Assembly (NCBI GenBank): GCA_030612605.1
Contig: JAUWNO010000005.1
Location: 1-18,663 of the forward strand
DNA from: Armatimonadota bacterium
GTDB lineage: Bacteria > Cloacimonadota > Cloacimonadia > Cloacimonadales > TCS61
Reading direction: 5' to 3'
Length of the DNA: 18,663 nt
The notes below the pieces were generated by a model, which saw nothing but the letters and a program-made list of their open reading frames with translations, did no database searches and was not told where the DNA came from. The position numbers and the translations under genes were made by a program. Positions 1 to 5,824 of this stretch are shown here, piece by piece (the first letter of the stretch is position 1; every line of letters starts with the position of its first letter).

Positions 1-60
1 TCGTGTTTTTTTTGGCAGAAAATCGTTAACACCAATGTTAAATATAAGAATTTTAAATTG

Positions 61-114
61 TTTGTTTGGCATTTGAATATTGAGATTTATTTGGATTTTG
101 TTTTTTGAGATTTG
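61..114. repeat. 7-nt periodic TTG-rich degenerate repeat
   Basis: TTG words recur with a strict 7-nt spacing: the G of each falls at 68, 75 and 82, and again at 93, 100, 107 and 114. The surrounding bases are nearly all A/T, and similar G/T-rich sequence continues to about 132. The stretch has no open frame of note and lies upstream of the secreted-protein gene at 201. Such degenerate short-period tracts are often dispersed in genomes of uncultured bacteria. Whether it is dispersed in this genome cannot be seen from one copy. No convincing promoter was found in 1-200. Confidence 0.5.
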
Positions 115-200
115 TATTTTCCAGTTTATCTGGGTTAGGGAATATTAGGAGTTTTATCATATTTAGTAAAAGCAAAATTTAAAAAAACTGTGGAGGTTTT

Positions 201-1442
201 ATGAAGAATATACTTTTTATCTCAGTCTTTCTATTAGCATTCGTGAATTTTCTTATTTGCGAAGAAACAGAAGTTAATAACTTGGAGCATCCAATTATTA
301 GAGCCCAAATCGGGCAATACAGAACGATTTATACAAAAGATGACAACATCTTTCATGGAAAAGTAATAGAAATCACTGAACAAGGCGAAATTGTAATCCA
401 AACCGAAGACGGTATGCTAACCATTCCCGCAGATGATATCTTGGAAGAAACCGTAAAAATCTTACGCAAAGATGGCTCAACCTACAAAGGTAAACTAATC
501 GGTGAGGATGACATTTATGTAACTATTGAAAGTAAATATGGTATTGTCACAATCGATAAAGGTGAAATTGAAAAATTGGATAGATATTTTGGTGGCAAAC
601 TGGAAAAAACACTTCAAAAGAAAATTTTCTTTACTGCTGAAGAACAGAACACAGAAATTTTCAGAGACCCAACTGCTTTTATTTTACCACCTTATACTTT
701 TTTTATTACCGGATTTTCAATGGGATATGGATTCTCCGACAAATTTCATCTTTTCACAAGAATCACAAACAATTTCAATGAAGACCTGAACCTGATTTTC
801 AGGCATATCTTGTGGCAAAAGATCCAAGGTGCTCAAATATCCAACTTCTCAATTGATTTCCAATTATTCTCAAATCACGATATGAATAGAGAATACGCAT
901 TATTTTATGAAGAAGACCAGCTAAAAATCGGCTCGCTTTCAGGCGCGGAAACAATAAAAAAAATATATGGGAAAAAGAAAGATTTTTTCTGGGAAGGAAC
1001 TTTAGTTTACAGTTCGAGAAAGCCATTAAAAACCGGAAGAGGAAATTGGGGATTTCACACAGGCATAACCATAAACAAATTGTTATTTGAAAAACCCAAA
1101 ACCAAAGCAACTATTTTGGGAGAGGACTATACTTTTGACGGAGGATTTTCAAAAACACACTTTCATGCAACAAGAATATACGCTGGGATGGATTATGACC
1201 TTACTAAACGAGTAAAATTCATAAGCGTGATATTCTATGATCCCAGTAATCATTATGTACCCTTTGGAGAATCAATTTCCAGTTATTTTGAAAACGATTT
1301 TTTACCGGATAATTCTTTAGGTCAACGAAAAGAGGTCGATTTTGATTTTGGGATTACTTACGCTGCCAATGATGCACTTCGAATCGGTTTTCATTTCCAA
1401 CGTCCATATATTACTCTTTACTGGAAATTCTACGATTATTAA
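201..1442 (+). CDS. secreted protein, probable outer-membrane beta-barrel with tandem N-terminal beta repeats
   Basis: I do not recognise a named family. The 413-aa product begins with a Sec-type signal peptide (basic start, hydrophobic residues 4-19). C20 lies in FLIC, a poor lipobox, so a lipoprotein is unlikely. Residues about 40-130 hold two similar beta units. Each has a pattern like DGSTYKGKLIGEDD followed by an alternating strand and a TI-x-x-x-EI-x-KL ending, suggesting two Sm/SH3-like barrels in tandem. From about 155 to the end, alternating aromatic and polar residues with glycines (for example FFITGFSMGYGFSDKFHLF), and a final run ending YWKFYDY, look like transmembrane beta strands of an outer-membrane barrel. 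The start is well supported by GGAGG at 192-196, 4 nt before ATG. It stands alone, converging on the aspartic-protease pair. The barrel assignment is inference; the function is unknown. Confidence 0.75.
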   Translation: MKNILFISVFLLAFVNFLICEETEVNNLEHPIIRAQIGQYRTIYTKDDNIFHGKVIEITEQGEIVIQTEDGMLTIPADDILEETVKILRKDGSTYKGKLIGEDDIYVTIESKYGIVTIDKGEIEKLDRYFGGKLEKTLQKKIFFTAEEQNTEIFRDPTAFILPPYTFFITGFSMGYGFSDKFHLFTRITNNFNEDLNLIFRHILWQKIQGAQISNFSIDFQLFSNHDMNREYALFYEEDQLKIGSLSGAETIKKIYGKKKDFFWEGTLVYSSRKPLKTGRGNWGFHTGITINKLLFEKPKTKATILGEDYTFDGGFSKTHFHATRIYAGMDYDLTKRVKFISVIFYDPSNHYVPFGESISSYFENDFLPDNSLGQRKEVDFDFGITYAANDALRIGFHFQRPYITLYWKFYDY

Positions 1443-1452
1443 ATCATAAAAT

Positions 1453-1469
1453 AAACTTTCGAAGTTTTT
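1453..1469 (+). terminator. weak hairpin after the secreted-protein gene
   Basis: AAACTT (1453-1458) and AAGTTT (1462-1467) form a 6-bp A/T-rich stem with loop TCG, followed by further T residues. It lies 11 nt after the stop codon. The stem is weak, so termination is only possible. Confidence 0.35.
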
Positions 1470-1530
1470 CAAACATTTCATGAATACGATGATCTTCATA
1501 ATTGGATATTGAAACTAATTTGAAAACTTC
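1461..1530. repeat. inverted repeat between converging genes
   Basis: GAAGTTTTTCAAA (1461-1473) and TTTGAAAACTTC (1519-1530) are reverse complements apart from one missing A. They enclose 45 nt and end exactly beside the TAG stop of the protease gene at 1531. The pair could act as a two-way terminator or be a small palindromic repeat. Confidence 0.45.
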
Positions 1531-1890
1531 CTAAATTCTTGAAATCACCAACTGATTTTGTGAACGAGCTATCTCTAATTTATAAAAATGCAATAATTCC
1601 ATCCCGATCAGGTTGGTATTTCCAGAAGTTGATAAAACAGCGATTTTCCTTGTCGTTCCAAACCATTTTATCAAACTCATATAAACTGTAGTTTGGATTA
1701 CATCTCCACTTGCAGTAATAAATTCATCATCACCAATATTGGTTAATGCTAATTTTTTTATGTTCTCTTTTGTCAGCATAAGTTCGCCATTGAAACCGGA
1801 ATCTACTAAGACATTTATTGGTTTTTCTGAACCTTGCAGCTTAATTCCGATCATAGGATTACCGTCTTTAAACCAGCCTTCAATTTCCAT
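1531..1890 (-). CDS. clan AA (retropepsin-like) aspartic protease
   Basis: This 119-aa single-domain protein carries the retropepsin signature. The catalytic motif is V29-D30-S31-G32-F33-N34-G35 (D-S/T-G), preceded by hydrophobic strand PINVLV. The flap-region pattern TASGDVIQTTVY is at 59-70, and the second hydrophobic motif NLIGMELL (93-100) matches the hydrophobic-hydrophobic-Gly element of the fold. Such proteins act as homodimers, each giving one Asp, in the cytoplasm; substrates are unknown. There is no signal peptide or membrane segment. The ATG directly abuts the TAA of the upstream 78-aa gene (TAAATG), with GGGAG 7 nt before the start, so the two are translated from one message. The family call is strong. 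A protease role and the functional link with the 78-aa partner are inferred. Confidence 0.8.
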   Translation of the reverse strand: MEIEGWFKDGNPMIGIKLQGSEKPINVLVDSGFNGELMLTKENIKKLALTNIGDDEFITASGDVIQTTVYMSLIKWFGTTRKIAVLSTSGNTNLIGMELLHFYKLEIARSQNQLVISRI

Positions 1891-2127
1891 TTAGAGACTC
1901 CCTATAAAATGTGTAGCTTTATATCCGATCCTTTTATAAACGAAAGTTTTATTTGGATGTTTTTTTATTGCTTTCTCGTAAGCACTAATTTCATTATTTC
2001 CTAAAAAAAAGTCTCCTGAATTTATTTCAATGGCAACAATTTCACCTTTGTGTTCCTTTTCCAGCTTTTCTTTTAAACGTTTTTCGTAAATCAGGTTAGC
2101 TTTTTTTATTCGTTCTTTTAATGCCAT
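1891..2127 (-). CDS. small conserved partner of the clan AA protease
   Basis: A 78-aa protein with a highly charged helical N-terminus (residues 1-27, many K/E) and a compact beta-alpha-beta part. EIVAIEINSGDFFLG is followed by a helix (EISAYEKAIKKHP) and a strand ending in YKRIGYKATHFIG. The pattern resembles small DUF5678-like proteins that I recall being encoded next to clan AA proteases in cyanobacteria and archaea; that is memory, not a search result. AGGAGG around 2136-2141 precedes the ATG by 8 nt, a strong ribosome site, and the stop touches the protease start. It could be a protease substrate, adaptor or inhibitor, or an antitoxin-like partner. No DNA-binding motif is visible. Confidence 0.7.
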   Translation of the reverse strand: MALKERIKKANLIYEKRLKEKLEKEHKGEIVAIEINSGDFFLGNNEISAYEKAIKKHPNKTFVYKRIGYKATHFIGSL

Positions 2128-2288
2128 AGAACTACCCTCCTAAAACTGATTCTTTTATTAATGTTATGAATATTTTGTCTATGTTTTTTTATTCATTTGT
2201 AAATTAAATTTTTGTATATTTTCTGTATTGATTACCTGTACAAGGTTTTATTTGACATTAATCATTCATCACATATTTGAGTGTTTTC

Positions 2289-3026
2289 ATGAATGTAGAA
2301 TTTTTAATCATTGGTTCTCTGATTTTTGTGATTTCTGCCATGCTGCAGGGATTCACCGGTTTCGGCTTTTCCATTCTGGCTGTTCCGCTCATCACGTTTT
2401 TTATATCTCCCAAAATCGCGGTTCCCATTCTTGTAATGTTTTCTATAATCATAAACATTGTTGTTTTTTCATCTTCAAGAAAAGAATTCAATATAAAACG
2501 AATCTGGTTACTGCTGGTTTTTGGAATTATTGGAATGCCTTTGGGAACTTACTTTCTGGTTGTTTTGGATGATAATATCATCAAACTTTTTATTGGAATT
2601 TTCATTGCTCTATTCGGTCTGCTTTTATTACTTGGATTCAGAAAAGAATTCAAGAGAGAAAAACTTTCCATGATTCCAATCGGAATAGCAAGTGGAATTT
2701 TAGGTGGAAGTGTTTCCATGAGCGGACCGCCGATCATTCTATTTCTTTCCAATCAAGGTGTGAACAAACAAACATTTCGCGACAATCTGGCAGTTTATTT
2801 CTTCATCCTGAATATGTTCACAATTCCGGTTTACGTTTTTAATGGTTTGATAACAAAGCAGGTTATAAATTTATCAGTAACTTTTTTGCCGGGACTGATA
2901 ATTGGGGTTATTATTGGAAATTTCTTCTCGCATAAAATTAAAGAAAATCATTTTAGAAAATTAACACTTATTTTATTAATTATAATGGGAATTCTTTCAA
3001 TTATTTCCGGACTAAATTTAATTTGA
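2289..3026 (+). CDS. TauE/SafE (TSUP) family membrane transporter
   Basis: This 245-aa integral membrane protein of the TSUP family exports or imports sulfite, sulfonates or other organic anions; the substrate cannot be told here. About seven or eight hydrophobic segments span the whole length. The two family half-motifs are visible: SAMLQGFTGFGFSILAVPL near the N-terminus and GIASGILGGSVSMSGPP in the middle, the duplicated glycine-rich loop typical of the fold. Length is normal. A TTG at 2277 would add four residues, but I prefer ATG 2289 because hydrophobicity begins there and neither start has a clear Shine-Dalgarno site. TTGACA at 2252-2257 could be a -35 element, but a good -10 is missing. 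The gene converges on the REC-kinase gene with only 18 nt between stops. No sulfur-metabolism neighbours are present. Confidence 0.85.
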   Translation: MNVEFLIIGSLIFVISAMLQGFTGFGFSILAVPLITFFISPKIAVPILVMFSIIINIVVFSSSRKEFNIKRIWLLLVFGIIGMPLGTYFLVVLDDNIIKLFIGIFIALFGLLLLLGFRKEFKREKLSMIPIGIASGILGGSVSMSGPPIILFLSNQGVNKQTFRDNLAVYFFILNMFTIPVYVFNGLITKQVINLSVTFLPGLIIGVIIGNFFSHKIKENHFRKLTLILLIIMGILSIISGLNLI

Positions 3027-3044
3027 AAATTTGGCCTTAACCAT

Positions 3045-4145
3045 TCATATTTTCGGCAAAGTAAACTTGAATATACTTCCTTTTCCCAATTCACTTTCAA
3101 CCCAGATTTTACCGCCGTTAACCTCAACAAATTCTTTACATAGAATCAATCCCAGACCTGTTCCTTTTTCAGATGACGTGCCAATGGTTGTATAATGCAC
3201 ATCGATCCGGAATAGCTTCTTGATATCTTCCTCACTTAATCCGGTTCCTGTATCGGAAATAGAAATTTCCAAAAAATCCTTCTTTTCCTCAGAAGATATT
3301 TTTATTTGCCCTTTTTCCGTAAACTTAATTGCATTGGAAACTAAATTCCTGATAACTGTCGAAATCATATTTTCATCTGCATGAACTAACGTTGGTTTCT
3401 CTAATTTGGATAGTATTTCCAACTTTTTCTCTTTTGCACTTTCAGCAAGAATAGATATGATTTGCAAGGAAACAGAACTCAAATCAAAATCACCCGGTTT
3501 ATATTGGATTCTTCCGGTTTGTGAGCGAGCCCATTGCAGTAAATTGGTTAACAAGTCAAACAAGCGGTTTGCTGAATCATTGATGCTTCCGATATACTTC
3601 AGAATTTTTTCTTCACTCAGTTTATGAAATCTCGTTAATAAATATTCAGAACCCATAAGAAATGTATTGAAAGGATTTTTCAGGTCATGAGCTACTATCG
3701 AAAAAAACTTGTCTTTAGTAGCTATCAATTCACGAAGCTGGTTTTCTGTTCGTTTCAGCTTGAGATGAGTTTTGACCCTGGCAAGTAATTCCACGCCTTT
3801 AAAGGGTTTCGTAACATAATCCACAGCTCCCAGATTAAATCCCTGAACAATGCTATCGGAATCGGTTTTTGCCGTTAAAAAAATAATGGGAATATTTTCT
3901 GTTCTCTTGTCTTGTTTTAACCTTTTACAAACTTCAAAACCATCAATTTCCGGCATCATAACATCAAGTAAAATCAAATCGGGCAAAATATTTTCCACAA
4001 AATTCAAAGCTTGTTTTCCATTTGTTGCTATAGCGATTTCGCAATCTTCCTGTTTCAAAATACTTCCCAGAACCTGCAGATTTCTGGGTACATCATCAAC
4101 CATTAAAATCAAAGGTTTCGGGTAGCGAATGCTTGAAGTTTCCAT
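3045..4145 (-). CDS. response-regulator-fused histidine kinase (REC-HisKA-HATPase)
   Basis: A 366-aa soluble kinase with a receiver domain at residues 12-128: acidic pair D17-D18, phospho-acceptor D61 in LDVMMPE, T91, and K113 in TKPF. A short helical linker follows. The HisKA domain has H153 in SIVAHDLKNP. The HATPase_c domain has an N-box with N271 (NLVSNAIKF), G1 DTGTGLS and G2 GTGLGL. All catalytic residues are present, so it should autophosphorylate, with its receiver taking phosphate from its own or another kinase. AGGAG at 4151-4155 sits 5 nt from the ATG. The receiver is a close paralogue of that in the next gene upstream (4295-5824): both contain NLQVLGSIL, ILPDLILLDVMMPE and VELLARVKTH. 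The gene probably ends the signalling operon, from which it is separated by a 149-nt repeat-bearing spacer, so it may also be transcribed on its own. Confidence 0.93.
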   Translation of the reverse strand: METSSIRYPKPLILMVDDVPRNLQVLGSILKQEDCEIAIATNGKQALNFVENILPDLILLDVMMPEIDGFEVCKRLKQDKRTENIPIIFLTAKTDSDSIVQGFNLGAVDYVTKPFKGVELLARVKTHLKLKRTENQLRELIATKDKFFSIVAHDLKNPFNTFLMGSEYLLTRFHKLSEEKILKYIGSINDSANRLFDLLTNLLQWARSQTGRIQYKPGDFDLSSVSLQIISILAESAKEKKLEILSKLEKPTLVHADENMISTVIRNLVSNAIKFTEKGQIKISSEEKKDFLEISISDTGTGLSEEDIKKLFRIDVHYTTIGTSSEKGTGLGLILCKEFVEVNGGKIWVESELGKGSIFKFTLPKI

Positions 4146-4162
4146 CTCATCTCCTATTATTT

Positions 4163-4176
4163 TTTTTCATGCTTAA
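4163..4176. repeat. 14-nt direct repeat, left copy
   Basis: TTTTTCATGCTTAA here is identical to 4298-4311, and the two copies bracket the palindromic repeat at 4205-4285. The right copy is coding: it encodes the last residues (KHEK) and overlaps the stop of the 509-aa phosphatase. The left copy is therefore a duplicated gene end. Confidence 0.6.
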
Positions 4177-4204
4177 GGGATTATGTATAATTTCTTATTA
4201 TATC

Positions 4205-4285
4205 TACCTCATCCCGACCTTCTCCTATTGAGGAGAAGGTGACAAAAAATTTCCTCTCCTCTTAGGAGAGGATCAAGGTGAGGTA
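4205..4285. repeat. palindromic two-hairpin repeat (REP/MITE-like)
   Basis: The outer ends TACCTCA (4205-4211) and TGAGGTA (4279-4285) are perfect reverse complements. Inside are two hairpins: ACCTTCTCCT/AGGAGAAGGT (4217-4226 with 4231-4240, loop ATTG) and CCTCTCCT/AGGAGAGG (4253-4260 with 4264-4271, loop CTT). The whole can fold as a three-way, cloverleaf-like structure. The sequence resembles the widespread CCTCACCC...CCTCTCC palindromes found in many bacteria (recalled, not searched). It starts 9 nt after the stop of the 509-aa gene and no T-run follows either hairpin, so it is a dispersed repeat that may also stabilise or attenuate the operon transcript rather than a standard terminator. 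Confidence 0.75.
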
Positions 4286-4294
4286 CAATACCCT

Positions 4295-5824
4295 TTATTT
4301 TTCATGCTTAATGTAAATTTCCGTTTCATTAATATTTGTAAAACGATTTTTTATTATTTTTGATGTCAATTCATAAATCTCATTTTCTCCCATTTTGGGA
4401 AGAACCCAATCATTACCATAATCATAAAGTATAAATTTCATTTCTTTCTCAGATAGAATCTGCAGATAAAAATAATTATCATTTAATGGAATAAAACCAG
4501 ATTGTATCAACGAATCAATAAAATTATTTATTCCGATTTCTACCTTTTGCGCAAAATCTTTATCTTTAAAATTATCGAATATGAATTGCTCACAATCTAT
4601 TGCAGTTCGTCCTCCTTTATTCTTTTTCAATTTTCCTGTTAAAAAATTTCCCTTTGATATTTTTGTTCTGAAACAAAGCTGAGTAAAATCATCCTTACTC
4701 AGGTCATATCCCAGATTTTGCAAACCTATCTTAATTTTATAAGGAATAAGCAAGCCATCTTTTTCAGTTATATTTTTTTCTAAAAATTCCAGAATACCTT
4801 CCATTCCCAGTTGCTCTTCATCTTTATTTTCACATTCAAAAATTCCATCTGAATAGAGGAAATAGATTTTGTTATCATCGAGTTTCACACTATGTTCTTC
4901 TTCTTTAGAATAATCATAATCCTCAAGCCAGCCAATTGGAATTGAACCTTTTTCCATTGCTATAAACTCAGCTTTTTTAGAGATTAAATCATATTGTGCC
5001 ATGGGAGGATGTCCCGCACTGAAACTCTTAATTATATTCTCCTCTAAATCTATCAAGCAAAGCATCATAGTCATGTAATTATTCCGAAAGAGGTTCCTAT
5101 CTAAAATTTTATTCAAAAGATTGATTATTTTGTAAAGGTCGAGAGTTTCCTTCTCTTTTTCAATAATCATGCTGATAATGGATTTGACGGCTGTCATAAT
5201 CAAAGCTGCCTGGATTCCATGACCGGAAATATCAGCAATATAAACAATAAATTTAGAATCGGAAATCGGAATTATATCAAAGAGATCTCCTCCAATTTTT
5301 GTGGAAGGAATATACAAAGATGAAAACAATATCTTTTCTGTGATAATAAAAGATTTGGGCAGAAGAAAACCCTGAATTACTGATGCAATATCAAGGTCAT
5401 CCTGCAAACGCTGATATGATTTTTCCAGTTCTTCTTTCGATTTTTTCAGGTCGATATGAGTTTTTACCCTGGCCAGCAATTCCACGCTTTTAAAAGGTTT
5501 ATTTATGTAATCGACTGCTCCCAGTTTAAATCCTCTGGCAATATCTTCAGTTTCTGTTTTTGCTGTAAGAAAAATGACTGGAATGTCTTTTGTTCTTCTG
5601 GATTTTTTCAGGATTTCACAGGTTTCATAACCATCCAGTTCCGGCATCATCACATCCAAAAGAATTAAATCCGGCAAAATATCTTCAACTACTTTCAGGG
5701 CTTGTTTCCCATTCATAGCTATCGCAATTTCATAACCTTCTGCTCTTAAAATGCTTCCCAGAACTTGTAGATTTTTAGGTATATCATCTACAATGAGAAT
5801 CAAAGACTTTTTCTTTTTTTTCAT
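4295..5824 (-). CDS. REC-PP2C (SpoIIE/RsbU-type) protein phosphatase with degenerate ATPase-like tail
   Basis: This 509-aa cytoplasmic regulator combines three parts. The receiver (about 7-125) has D13-D14, phospho-acceptor D57 and K109. A coiled linker (126-155) leads into a SpoIIE/PP2C phosphatase (about 156-390) with metal-binding aspartates in GGDLFD (D180), ADISGHG (D198), LYSDG (D326) and KDDFTQ (D378-D379), all kept. Such enzymes dephosphorylate anti-anti-sigma (STAS) proteins and release alternative sigma factors or other partners. The tail (about 425-505) looks like an RsbW-type HATPase fold (EIGINNFIDSLIQSG, then YDYGNDW), but the N-box Asn and glycine box are not conserved, so ATP binding is doubtful. 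The ATG overlaps the TGA of the 920-aa kinase gene (ATGA), so it is translationally coupled; its own Shine-Dalgarno is poor. No STAS or sigma gene is in the window. The receiver is paralogous to that of the 366-aa kinase. Confidence 0.92.
   Translation of the reverse strand: MKKKKKSLILIVDDIPKNLQVLGSILRAEGYEIAIAMNGKQALKVVEDILPDLILLDVMMPELDGYETCEILKKSRRTKDIPVIFLTAKTETEDIARGFKLGAVDYINKPFKSVELLARVKTHIDLKKSKEELEKSYQRLQDDLDIASVIQGFLLPKSFIITEKILFSSLYIPSTKIGGDLFDIIPISDSKFIVYIADISGHGIQAALIMTAVKSIISMIIEKEKETLDLYKIINLLNKILDRNLFRNNYMTMMLCLIDLEENIIKSFSAGHPPMAQYDLISKKAEFIAMEKGSIPIGWLEDYDYSKEEEHSVKLDDNKIYFLYSDGIFECENKDEEQLGMEGILEFLEKNITEKDGLLIPYKIKIGLQNLGYDLSKDDFTQLCFRTKISKGNFLTGKLKKNKGGRTAIDCEQFIFDNFKDKDFAQKVEIGINNFIDSLIQSGFIPLNDNYFYLQILSEKEMKFILYDYGNDWVLPKMGENEIYELTSKIIKNRFTNINETEIYIKHEK
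4298..4311. repeat. 14-nt direct repeat, right copy
   Basis: Exact copy of 4163-4176. It lies inside the 3' end of the phosphatase gene, in codons for its last residues, ending within the stop. The spacing between copies is 135 nt. Confidence 0.6.

Noticed and set aside
2277..2288. TTG start for the TauE/SafE gene
   Set aside because: It adds only four residues and has no Shine-Dalgarno; ATG at 2289 is the simpler start.
2228..2752. Several frames overlapping the transporter gene on both strands
   Set aside because: They lack ribosome sites and have no recognisable family; they are shadows of the TSUP reading frame.
4217..4271. Intrinsic terminator after the phosphatase gene
   Set aside because: The hairpins are strong but neither is followed by a T-run on the minus strand, and the structure has paired outer ends typical of a dispersed palindromic repeat.
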